From contig JACKDF010000001.1 of the NCBI GenBank assembly GCA_020633655.1, forward strand, positions 496,001 through 560,000: a stretch of 64,000 bases of DNA, written 5' to 3'. The stretch's first letter is position 1; each line of letters opens with the position of its first letter. The notes under the pieces are model-generated. The model did not search any database. It saw only the letters and a program-made list of their open reading frames with translations, and was not told the origin of the DNA. Shown here piece by piece: positions 1-7,366 of this stretch. Origin of the DNA: Deferribacteres bacterium. GTDB taxonomy: Bacteria; Zhuqueibacterota; Zhuqueibacteria; Zhuqueibacterales; Geothermadaptataceae. The translations under genes and the position numbers were made by a program.

Positions 1-3000
1 TTTGCCGCTCCGGTGGATGTCGTCCCTGCATTGATGTGCAAGCCATTGGCCGGGAAACTGGTCAGGTTTGGTTCAGTAATTAAATTACCCGTGATATTTG
101 TATTCAATATTGGGCTGGTGTCGCCCGCGGTCAACACGATCCCGTGGCCATTGCTCCACTGACGCACGGTGTTATTTGTCAAATTAACACCCATGGTGCC
201 CAAGCCGGTTGCTGTTATGGCAACACCATTGCCCTGGCTTGAACCAGAGCCGTTGACACCGCTCGTGCCAACCACATTATTATTAAATGTGCCGGTAAAA
301 TTAGCCGAGTTGGTCGAGGTTGCACCCTGGAAGAGCGTGAAAGCGCTGAGAATCGCGCCGCTAATCGTGTTGTTGGAAATGTCGTAGGTCGTTGTGGCAG
401 AATTACTATTACTCATCATTAAGGACTGCCCAAGTGCATTGCTATGGCCACCCGTCATGATATTGCGGGTAAAAATGACGTCGTTCGATGAACTACCTGT
501 ACCCGAGAAGTCAAAATGATCGCCGCGATGGGCTGCAAAGTTACAGCTATCCACGGTAACATTAACCACAGCAGAATTTTCAGTTTCGATCAAAATGCCA
601 TCATTTCCAGAGGCAACGCTGTTGTTATGGAAATAGCTGTTTGTGACCGTTAAGCGATTGAGTGTTCCGGTTTTGTTGTCAATGCGCAGGTTGTCTTCCA
701 AACCGCCGGTGATAATGCTTTGGTGAATTAAAGAACTTCCAAGCAAGTTGACAAAACGCATGCTGCCTTCATCCTGCCCTGCATCATCGCCATTGACGCC
801 GTTGACGCGGGAGTATTGCAGGGTGAAATTGGTGACATTGTTGCCGAAGATGGCAAAATTAGAGTTATCGTTGAAACGCATACGGTTCAGTGTCACATTG
901 TGTGCGTTGACCAAAAGGGCGCCAACGCCGACTGTGATGGCGGTTCCATCGTTATTTGTTGTTCCATTGGCGCCGGTTTTGTTTTGAATAATCCCACCGC
1001 TGTTGTTGCCGCCTTTGCTGGCGCTGACGCCATCGCCGGTGACGGTGAAAAAGCCTGTAGAACCGGTATTATTCAGAACGATGCCGGGCGTTGTGCCACC
1101 GTTTGAATTAATGCTTTGAAAGGTCATGCCGCTGCTGCTGATGGTCGTGTTCAGCATATCAACCGCGGAGAATCCAGGAGTATTAAGAGTATTTGCGTTG
1201 CCGGCAACGGTGACGGTGCCACTGTTGTTTGCCTTCAAGCCAACGCCATTGGTCGTGGTAATATTGAGAGCGTCAAATGTAAATGAAGCGTTCGCATTGT
1301 TCTCCAGATTGACACCAGTGGCCGGAATACCGGTCAGGCTTGTGGCACCAAAATCGAAAGTAGCACTGGAATTGGAAATGTTGATGCCAATGACTGTTGT
1401 ATTGGAAATCGTTGTGGCGCCGCTAACCGTAAAATTGCCTCCGATCACGCCCGAAGTACCCAGCACGCCAAGCCCATTAGCGTCCGCTGAGGAAGTCAGA
1501 TTGTTGAGGGTAACTGCCAAAGTGCCGTGTCCCAAAAGAAGCATGGCGCGTCCTGTGCCGCCAATGGCCATATCATTGACTGTCAAGGTACCGAAGCTCA
1601 CATTTTGTGGGACATTCGCAATGCCGGCCCCGCCGGCTGAGGTATTGCCAATATCGAAACCACGCAATGTATTATTTTCAACGACGGTCACGCCGATAGC
1701 GGCGTTATCAAGAACAGGGCGTGTCCCACTGGTGGCAGGCAGCGTATTGCTGTAAGCCGGAACCGTCAAGCCGGTAATGCTCGCCAGGGAAGCCGAGGCG
1801 CCTTGTCCAATGAGTTTTTGGTTATTCAATAAAGCCACGCCGCCGGTATAGCTGCCACTGCCACTGTAGATAAAAATGTTATCACCAGCCGCCGGATTGT
1901 TTTCAGCGCCGTTGTTTAAGCCTGAAAAAGCAGCCAATGTATTAAATGGTGAACTTAAATTTCCGCTTCCCGGGCTGGCTGCGGTGTTATCGATGAACCA
2001 AATCATGCCACTCACCGTGAGGGTAACCGTTCCCACAGCAGTTCCACCTGAGTTTTGTGCGGTATAGGTAAATTGATCCGTTCCTTCAAAACCAACAGCA
2101 GGCAAATAGGAAAACCCTCCATCAGCTCCTATTGAGAAGGCGCCGCCGTTTGTGGTTCCACCGGCTGCAGCGACGACTGTGGGTGCTGGTGTGCCTGCGT
2201 CATTTGCTAATACACCATTTGCTGGCGTAACTGTTATTCCGACATTGCCGATTGAATTATAACTATCATTATTCGCAACAGGCGGAGGCGCAACAGTCGT
2301 GAATGTACTAACAAAATTTGCTGCCATATAATTTGGTGGATCAACAAGATCCTGATCATACACATCTGTCGCGATGACGGTGAAAGTGACAGTTTCATTA
2401 TAGGCAAGAGGAGACGAATACGCAGCCAGACTGAACGTAACCTCCGTGGAACTATTAAAAGCGCTGCTTAGGATATGCGAACCACTGGTAGATCCCACAA
2501 GTGTAGCCCCTGCTCCGGAAAAATAGACAGGTTCACTAAACGTCACAGTGACTGTTGGTGTAATTGATACACCAGTCGCGGCATTCGTTGGTGAAATACC
2601 GGTTACGTAGGGAGCTACATCAGCCGTAGAAATAAAAACAGTTACGTTTGCATCAGAAGTTCCGAGAGCACTTGTAATTCGATAGTTGAAGTAGAACTGG
2701 CCGACTGTCAACGGCGTTCCGGTCAGCGTCACATTACCATTGGCGTTAACAGTCAACGTTCCACCGGCGAAAGAAACGGAACTGCCGGCAGCATTATCCG
2801 TTACCGTGCCACCCAAAGAGCCGCCGCCAAAATGAGTCACCGTCGCAGCGGGTGTGCCCAAAACATCATCGTTGGTGATGTTCGCGCTGGTAATTTCCAT
2901 ACCAGATTGGGTATATAAGGAATCGGGATCGGCAGCAGGCAATACAGCCGCTGTGACATTGACTGTCGCCAAACCATCTGAACTGCCGAGGGTGTTCGTA

Positions 3001-3980
3001 ACACGGTATTCAAAAGTAAAAGGGCCGCTGAAGCCGAGATCCGGTGTCAAAGAAAACGTCCCATCGGCATTGACGGTGAGCGATCCGGTGCCGAGGGGCA
3101 CAGTTGAACCAGCCACGTTCGTCGTCACCGTGCCGCCAACCGAACCGCCACCAAAGGACGTCAGTGTCCCTGCCGGCTGGCCGGGATTGTCGTTGTTCAA
3201 CAAATCCGTCGCACCGTCCGGCACGTTCAAATTGATGCCCGCGACTGTTGAATAGCCGCCATCATCAATGGCGATGGGTGTGAACGTGAGCGAGGCCGGA
3301 TCGATGTTGCTATTGGTGCCGGCGGTTATATCGAAGGTGACATTCGTTGCCGAACTCGAACCACTGTTCGTGGTTTCCACATGGTACCTGATTTTACCAC
3401 CAGCCTGAACTTCCGAGCCGCCACCAACCACCTGATCCGTCATCGTTGAGCTCATGGCGGCGGATTGAACTTTATCCGTGCCGCCACTTTTTTGTGCGGC
3501 CACGCGAACCGTTTTCTGGCTATTAAAATTCGCTTTGAAAGTCACAAGCAACGGTTGTGTGACATCATATTCACCGGGATGAATTCGAAAAGTGCCGTCC
3601 TCCGTGAGATCAAAATCACCTTCGATCGCACTTTCTTTTCCATCCAGAGTCTGAAAAAGTAAAAAATCGGAAATAGAGTGCCTTTTTTCAGCCGTTTCTT
3701 GCTTTTTTTGCAAGGAAAATTCACTCAGATCGAAATGGAGATTTTGTAAATTTTGTCGCGGCTGGACAATGAATACAAATTTCATATATCTATCGCTTCC
3801 GGAAACAACGGCGTCGATTCCGGGCACTACATTTTTTTGCATTTTTCCTGCAATTTGTTCGAACTGTGACCGCCACTGCAGCGGATTTACTGTAGCTGTG
3901 TTTTCCTCTTTCGCGAAGAGCATGCCCAAAAACGAAAGAAGCAAAAGACACAGGCTTACGAGAAGTGTACTGCGCTTCAT
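1..3980 (-). CDS. Large exported cadherin/Ig-like and beta-helix protein (3' truncated by window edge)
   Basis: I translated this frame by hand: it is open from an ATG at 3980 to the left edge, about 1,326 residues, with no stop. A GGAGGA ribosome site lies 5 bases before the start. Residues 1-23 are a signal peptide. Tandem cadherin-like Ig modules with the LLNNDNPG/FGGGSVGGTVT signature cover about residues 260-345 and 370-450, a Big_5/SwmB-like module (ISPTNAATGVSITPTVTVTF) about 456-565, and another cadherin-like module 567-655. From about 657 the protein becomes a Gly/Asn/Thr-rich right-handed beta-helix opening with IWFIDNTAASPG and NNQKLIGQG. There is only one Cys-containing turn in the part seen. 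It is a surface or secreted structural protein, probably a filamentous adhesin. It is the last gene of the tail-collar/GNAT/DUF6916 strand. The C-terminus, and so the secretion route, lies outside the window. Confidence 0.85.
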   Translation of the reverse strand, partial: MKRSTLLVSLCLLLLSFLGMLFAKEENTATVNPLQWRSQFEQIAGKMQKNVVPGIDAVVSGSDRYMKFVFIVQPRQNLQNLHFDLSEFSLQKKQETAEKRHSISDFLLFQTLDGKESAIEGDFDLTEDGTFRIHPGEYDVTQPLLVTFKANFNSQKTVRVAAQKSGGTDKVQSAAMSSTMTDQVVGGGSEVQAGGKIRYHVETTNSGSSSATNVTFDITAGTNSNIDPASLTFTPIAIDDGGYSTVAGINLNVPDGATDLLNNDNPGQPAGTLTSFGGGSVGGTVTTNVAGSTVPLGTGSLTVNADGTFSLTPDLGFSGPFTFEYRVTNTLGSSDGLATVNVTAAVLPAADPDSLYTQSGMEITSANITNDDVLGTPAATVTHFGGGSLGGTVTDNAAGSSVSFAGGTLTVNANGNVTLTGTPLTVGQFYFNYRITSALGTSDANVTVFISTADVAPYVTGISPTNAATGVSITPTVTVTFSEPVYFSGAGATLVGSTSGSHILSSAFNSSTEVTFSLAAYSSPLAYNETVTFTVIATDVYDQDLVDPPNYMAANFVSTFTTVAPPPVANNDSYNSIGNVGITVTPANGVLANDAGTPAPTVVAAAGGTTNGGAFSIGADGGFSYLPAVGFEGTDQFTYTAQNSGGTAVGTVTLTVSGMIWFIDNTAASPGSGNLSSPFNTLAAFSGLNNGAENNPAAGDNIFIYSGSGSYTGGVALLNNQKLIGQGASASLASITGLTVPAYSNTLPATSGTRPVLDNAAIGVTVVENNTLRGFDIGNTSAGGAGIANVPQNVSFGTLTVNDMAIGGTGRAMLLLGHGTLAVTLNNLTSSADANGLGVLGTSGVIGGNFTVSGATTISNTTVIGINISNSSATFDFGATSLTGIPATGVNLENNANASFTFDALNITTTNGVGLKANNSGTVTVAGNANTLNTPGFSAVDMLNTTISSSGMTFQSINSNGGTTPGIVLNNTGSTGFFTVTGDGVSASKGGNNSGGIIQNKTGANGTTNNDGTAITVGVGALLVNAHNVTLNRMRFNDNSNFAIFGNNVTNFTLQYSRVNGVNGDDAGQDEGSMRFVNLLGSSLIHQSIITGGLEDNLRIDNKTGTLNRLTVTNSYFHNNSVASGNDGILIETENSAVVNVTVDSCNFAAHRGDHFDFSGTGSSSNDVIFTRNIMTGGHSNALGQSLMMSNSNSATTTYDISNNTISGAILSAFTLFQGATSTNSANFTGTFNNNVVGTSGVNGSGSSQGNGVAITATGLGTMGVNLTNNTVRQWSNGHGIVLTAGDTSPILNTNITGNLITEPNLTSFPANGLHINAGTTSTGAA

Positions 3981-4259
3981 AGATGTCCTCCAAAAAAACA
4001 GTGTTTACTTAAGGGTTAGAAATTTCAGTTTAATTGCAAACCAGCTTATTGACTTTGTATTGATGTCTTTTCAGAATTATGTCCGACATGCAGCAATACA
4101 AGGGTTGCACAGATAAAAGCACTATCCTGTTGCTACAGAACGGTTGTCTCCCTCCCCCGAAAAGCACTATCCCCTGCTTTTGTGTATGAATAAAACTGAC
4201 CAGGAGCACGCAATGATCAATGGAAAAAATCACCCCACAAACGTGTCCCTTCGCGGCAT
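3981..4259. other. Intergenic region with a 13-bp direct repeat and hairpin
   Basis: No gene is supported here. The stretch holds two copies of AAAAGCACTATCC at 4115-4127 and 4160-4172, 45 bp apart. The second copy also forms a hairpin, AAAAGCA (4160-4166) with TGCTTTT (4175-4181). It presumably carries the promoter of the large exported gene at 3980, but I see no convincing -35/-10 pair. Confidence 0.4.
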
Positions 4260-4556
4260 TCAACTAAAAATGGCCTCATACAAAAAGCCATTTTCTTCAC
4301 TTCCTATGGGCACTATGAAAATCTGAAATGAACCCAGCTTTTCGTGCGTAAACTCATGAATCTGTTGTGTTAAAAGTGTATCTTTATTTTTTTGAAGAAA
4401 GATAAGCGAAAATGGCTGCTCCTTTTGTCCTGCATGTTGGCGCAGATCATTGACCGCAATGAGTTCAAGGGAAATTGCTTCGTCACCATTTGTGTTCACT
4501 GTAAACGTACTGTCGAAATTTGCTTTAAAATCCTCGTAAGCGGGGAGTCGATTCAA
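4260..4556 (-). CDS. DUF6916-like protein
   Basis: This 98-residue protein has the layout of DUF6916: an N-terminal YEDFKANFDSTF segment, a central PFSLIF strand and a closing EKLGSFQIFIVPIGSE...LYEAIF motif. DUF6916 proteins are small, of unknown function, and are often found beside phage-tail-collar proteins, as here. I chose the TTG at 4556 over the ATG at 4592: the TTG overlaps the TGA of the upstream acetyltransferase (TTGA), is preceded by AGAGGTG, and gives the family's usual N-terminus. The 12 extra residues from the ATG look non-native. An inverted repeat, AAAATGGC with GCCATTTT at 4266-4294, overlaps the last codons and could attenuate transcription. Translation is probably coupled to the acetyltransferase. 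The family assignment is from memory of the motif pattern. Confidence 0.7.
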   Translation of the reverse strand: MNRLPAYEDFKANFDSTFTVNTNGDEAISLELIAVNDLRQHAGQKEQPFSLIFLQKNKDTLLTQQIHEFTHEKLGSFQIFIVPIGSEENGFLYEAIFS

Positions 4557-5044
4557 AACATCACCTCTGCATTTTTGTCTTGGGGCGCCCATTCCATCAA
4601 ATAGTAAATCCCCTGCTCTTCAATAGCCTGAAATCCCAACCGGCTGTACAGGCGCAAGGCTGGGTTATTTTGTTCAACGTGAATTCGAACCAAAACATCA
4701 CGGCGTTTTCCCTCGGCGAGAATGTCTCTAAGCATCTTTTCACCTATTCCCTGGCCGCGAAAAGCCGGAAGCAGCGCAATGTCAATCAGACGGATTTCAT
4801 TTTCACGATCATCCCGGTACAGCCTTCCAATGGGCTCATCGTTGGCAAGTATGAGCATGAATTGTGCATCAGAAAAGTGCTTTTGATAATGATCATGCTG
4901 TGCTTTAAATTGCTGCCTCAGGAATTCGTGCTTTTGTTCTGAAGTCCATGGCACAGCGGCAAGTTCTTCTTCGCGCGTACTTGCGTATATTTTAAAAAGA
5001 AAGGTTTCGTCGTTATTTTGAATCGGGCGAAATGAAATCTTCAT
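4553..5044 (-). CDS. GNAT-family N-acetyltransferase
   Basis: A 163-residue single-domain GNAT protein. The acetyl-CoA pyrophosphate loop is seen as FRGQGIGEKMLRDIL (around residues 95-110), preceded by the IRLIDIALLP strand and followed by the NNPALRLYSRLGFQ helix and strand typical of the fold. The substrate cannot be read from the sequence; the family includes protein and small-molecule acetyltransferases. An AGAGG ribosome site precedes the ATG. It sits between a strong terminator upstream and the overlapping DUF6916 gene downstream, so these two form a bicistron that may have its own promoter. Its repeated company, tail-collar proteins and DUF6916, suggests it may modify one of them. That is inference. 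Confidence 0.9.
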   Translation of the reverse strand: MKISFRPIQNNDETFLFKIYASTREEELAAVPWTSEQKHEFLRQQFKAQHDHYQKHFSDAQFMLILANDEPIGRLYRDDRENEIRLIDIALLPAFRGQGIGEKMLRDILAEGKRRDVLVRIHVEQNNPALRLYSRLGFQAIEEQGIYYLMEWAPQDKNAEVMF

Positions 5045-5076
5045 TATTTTCCTCTATTTTGTGTTAGCCTGCCTTA

Positions 5077-5111
5077 CCTCTGCAATGCTGCACGTGAGCG
5101 ATGTGCAGAGG
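5077..5111 (-). promoter_or_regulatory. Hairpin in the leader of the acetyltransferase gene
   Basis: CCTCTGCA at 5077-5084 and TGCAGAGG at 5104-5111 are perfect 8-bp inverted repeats around a 19-base loop, starting 33 bases before the acetyltransferase ATG. They could be an operator dyad or an RNA hairpin. No known riboswitch is recognised. Confidence 0.4.
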
Positions 5112-5144
5112 TCATCCCCTGCCCAATTCCTCTGATTTTGTGGT

Positions 5145-5187
5145 AAAAAAATGGAGAAATAGAAGCAAACATCTATTTCTCCATTTT
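5145..5187 (-). terminator. Rho-independent terminator after the tail-collar genes
   Basis: On the minus strand a 16-bp perfect stem (arms 5148-5163 and 5172-5187) with an 8-base loop is followed directly by a T-run. It starts 5 bases after the stop of the third tail-collar gene. The stem is AT-rich in part, but its length and position make it convincing. Confidence 0.85.
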
Positions 5188-5191
5188 CAAA

Positions 5192-5716
5192 TCAACTTCT
5201 TTGGGGATACACACCCTGCAAGGCAATTATAAAATTCAACCCTAAATAAGGTTGCATGTTGTTATGCACCTGTCCACCCCCGGTGAACGAGATCGCCTCC
5301 GATGCCATATTTCCAAGTGCGCCGGTCTGGTCAGAATAAGCAAAGCCACCACCGGATCGCGCCAGCGAACGATTGGCTGCAGGCGCATTCAAATCACCAT
5401 CATCCTGTGAAGCGTTTATTTGATGTGTGTGTTGCGGCATTTGTTGTTGCGTCAACGTCACGGTTTCCGTACCGATTTTTTCTCCCAAACGGCGCAGTGT
5501 TAGGCCCGGTCCTGTGCCCGGATGCATCGGAGCACGACCTTGCATGTCGGGCAACGCCATCGTTGTGCGGCCATCACCACCGTAAGTGACACCAATAAGG
5601 GAAAACAGGGCTGTGTTTTGTGAAACCGGCAGGAGTTGTCCATTGCAAAAGGCCCAGCCTCGAGGAGCAAAATTTCCGGCGAAAATTCGTACTTCAGCTA
5701 TAAATGGTTCAGACAT
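5192..5716 (-). CDS. Phage tail collar domain protein (microcystin-dependent-protein-like), copy 3
   Basis: 174 residues. The N-terminal collar domain (Pfam Tail collar family, about residues 5-65) is clear: EVRIFAGNFAPRGWAFCNGQ, then SLIGVTYGGDGRTTMALPDM and a GRAPMHPG turn. The middle (about 85-140) is a variable His/Gln and Ser/Gly-rich stretch. The C-terminus closes with MQPYLGLNFIIALQGVYP, which all three copies share. Bacterial proteins of this kind, often named MdpB or microcystin-dependent protein, resemble phage short tail fibres, but nothing else phage-like is present. It has no signal peptide. It is third in a run of three on one transcript and lies just before a strong terminator. 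Role unknown. Confidence 0.9.
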   Translation of the reverse strand: MSEPFIAEVRIFAGNFAPRGWAFCNGQLLPVSQNTALFSLIGVTYGGDGRTTMALPDMQGRAPMHPGTGPGLTLRRLGEKIGTETVTLTQQQMPQHTHQINASQDDGDLNAPAANRSLARSGGGFAYSDQTGALGNMASEAISFTGGGQVHNNMQPYLGLNFIIALQGVYPQRS

Positions 5717-5725
5717 ATTTCCTCC

Positions 5726-6244
5726 TTAATTTCGCTGTGGATAAATGCCATATAAGGCAATGATAAAATTCAGGCACAAGCTTGGCATCATATTCGTATG
5801 AGACTGGCTTGCCCCATTCGGTGTTAATGCGGCTGGATTTAGCCCCACTCCCGGTGCGTCTTCCAAATACAAAGCGATTTGCGGTGACTCACTCACTGTA
5901 TTTCCGGCCGCTGCGCTTTCATTGCCGGTCGCGGTTGAAGCATTTAAAGTGTGCGAGTGGGTGGGAAGTTGTTCCTTTACGAGTGTTACATGTTCTTGTC
6001 CGCCCTTCGCACCTAACGGGTTTGGCGACAAGCCCGGCCCCTGGCCAGCATGAACAGGTATTCTCCCACGGAAATCCGGCAAACCAAAGGTAGTTCTTCC
6101 ATCGCCACCATAAATAGTTCCAAGCAGCGAAAAGAGCACATCGTTTTGGCTTACAGCAAGCAATTGCCCTTCACAAAAAGCCCAGCCAAGGGGAGCAAAA
6201 CTACCTGCAAACATGCGAATTTCACCAACATATGGTTCTGACAT
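5726..6244 (-). CDS. Phage tail collar domain protein (microcystin-dependent-protein-like), copy 2
   Basis: 172 residues from the ATG at 6244; the frame is open further upstream to 6301 but that part overlaps the preceding gene, and MSEPYVGEIRMF matches the N-termini of the two neighbours. An AAGGAGAA ribosome site precedes the ATG. The collar domain (IRMFAGSFAPLGWAFCEGQ ... GGDGRTTFGLPDFRGR) is followed by a variable region from about residue 90 (SHTLNASTATGNESAAAGN), then the shared end MMPSLCLNFIIALYGIYPQ. Identity to the flanking copies is high in the collar and C-terminal parts and low in the middle. This fits a conserved trimer-forming frame displaying a variable face. Function unknown. 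Confidence 0.9.
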   Translation of the reverse strand: MSEPYVGEIRMFAGSFAPLGWAFCEGQLLAVSQNDVLFSLLGTIYGGDGRTTFGLPDFRGRIPVHAGQGPGLSPNPLGAKGGQEHVTLVKEQLPTHSHTLNASTATGNESAAAGNTVSESPQIALYLEDAPGVGLNPAALTPNGASQSHTNMMPSLCLNFIIALYGIYPQRN

Positions 6245-6261
6245 TCTTTTCTCCTTAAAAA

Positions 6262-6759
6262 TTAATTGCGTGAGGGAAACAGACCTTGCAATGCAATACA
6301 AAAATTTACTGCCAGAAAGGGCTGCATATTATTATGCGCCTGGTTCAAACCAACGGCACCGACAGAAGCAGAATGCAAAGCCGTAAGATTGCCCGGATCG
6401 TGATAAACATTGTTCGCACTTGACAAGACAGCACTATTTGGATTGGGTCGGCTGGCAGGGCCGGTATCTGCCTGCAATATGTGCTGATGCGCCGGAATTT
6501 CATTTACGCCGAGCGAGTGGTTTTCCTCACCCCCCTTTGTTCCCTCGTTGATCCCATTGCCGGGATGAAGCGGTGTTCGACCACGCAAATCCGGCAGCGC
6601 AAATGTCGTGCGTCCGTCTCCTCCGTAGGTCGTCCCGAGTAAAGAATAAAGCGATTGATTTTGATTGATGGGAAGTACCTGACCATCGCAAAAGGCCCAG
6701 CCTTTTGGTGCAAAGGCAAAGCCGACCATGCGAATTTCAGCTAAAAAGGGTTCTGACAT
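6262..6759 (-). CDS. Phage tail collar domain protein (microcystin-dependent-protein-like), copy 1
   Basis: 165 residues, first gene of the three-gene run. MSEPFLAEIRMVGFAFAPKG opens the collar domain, which continues with YSLLGTTYGGDGRTTFALPDLRGR and a PLHPG turn. The variable middle is AQHILQADTGPASRPNPNS-like and the end is NNMQPFLAVNFCIALQGLFP. An AAGGAGA ribosome site lies 7 bases before the ATG. The spacing to copy 2 is 17 bases, consistent with co-transcription from the promoter at 6889-6917. Confidence 0.9.
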   Translation of the reverse strand: MSEPFLAEIRMVGFAFAPKGWAFCDGQVLPINQNQSLYSLLGTTYGGDGRTTFALPDLRGRTPLHPGNGINEGTKGGEENHSLGVNEIPAHQHILQADTGPASRPNPNSAVLSSANNVYHDPGNLTALHSASVGAVGLNQAHNNMQPFLAVNFCIALQGLFPSRN

Positions 6760-6888
6760 ACTGTCTCCTTTCAGTCCTGTGAAGTGACAATGTAAGTGAG
6801 AAGGTAAAAAATCGGGAGTGAGAGAAGTGGACAGGATGGTATGCGAGCACTAATCCTTGTTGGAACCTGGTCTCATTCCTGGGGGGCT

Positions 6889-6917
6889 ATAATACACTAA
6901 CGTGACAACAAAGTCAA
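6889..6917 (-). promoter_or_regulatory. Sigma-70-type promoter of the tail-collar genes
   Basis: On the minus strand TTGACT (6912-6917) is separated by exactly 17 bases from TATTAT (6889-6894). This is a near-consensus pair, about 130 bases before the first tail-collar ATG at 6759. The long leader in between has no recognised element. Confidence 0.8.
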
Positions 6918-7310
6918 GAAAAAGACACTTTTTCTATAAAAAAAACAAATAACTTATATTAATTATAGTAAAATTTTTTAGGATTTTCGAAACCGAAAAA
7001 CAGGGCCAAGTTTTTAAAAAATAGTGCAAATAATAACATCGAAAACGACTTACACTTTGCAATAAATCTGTAGCTTCTTAATAGTGCTTCAAATCTGTTT
7101 TTGTATGCTTTATCCCATTTGAATAAAGACATATTTCCTAACACAAAGGCGACTAGATCATCACAAAAAAGACAAGACTGCATAGAAATGTAAGGACAGA
7201 AAAAGAAATAAAATTTATGCACCTCAAAAATAATATCCTGGCCGCTTCTCAACATGTTATGGTGCGTATAATGATGAAATCCTTAAAAATTTCACTTAGG
7301 TTTAGATATA
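6918..7310. other. AT-rich intergenic region
   Basis: About 390 bases between the tail-collar promoter and the next terminator. It is strongly AT-rich. A 98-codon frame on the minus strand (6959-7255) is low-complexity, lacks a ribosome site and is not believed. I see no other feature. Confidence 0.4.
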
Positions 7311-7344
7311 AAAAAAAGCCGGCACTCTACATGCCGGCTTTTTT
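7311..7344 (-). terminator. Rho-independent terminator of the beta-helix gene
   Basis: Perfect 13-bp stem with A-run and T-run arms (7312-7324 and 7332-7344; core GCCGGCA/TGCCGGC) and a 7-base loop, 23 bases after the stop of the 905-residue gene. It is symmetrical and could act in both directions. Confidence 0.9.
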
Positions 7345-7366
7345 GCAGATCAAATCTGTTTAAAGT

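Noticed and set aside
169..3255. Several plus-strand open frames of 60-209 codons in the first 3.3 kb
   Set aside because: They are antisense to the large exported protein, whose signal peptide, ribosome site and domain order are clear. Their Pro/Val/Leu-rich translations are typical shadows of Gly/Thr/Asn-rich beta-helix coding.
4556..4592. ATG start of the DUF6916 gene 36 bases upstream
   Set aside because: The added residues (GAPRQKCRGDV) are out of keeping with the family; the TTG at 4556 has a better ribosome site and overlaps the preceding stop.
5192..6759. Prophage remnant
   Set aside because: Only collar-domain genes are present; no capsid, terminase, portal, integrase or lysis genes lie nearby. 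Such collar proteins are common outside phages.
6959..7255. 98-codon minus-strand frame rich in Phe, Leu and Lys
   Set aside because: It has no ribosome site and sits in very AT-rich DNA upstream of the tail-collar promoter; no recognisable features.
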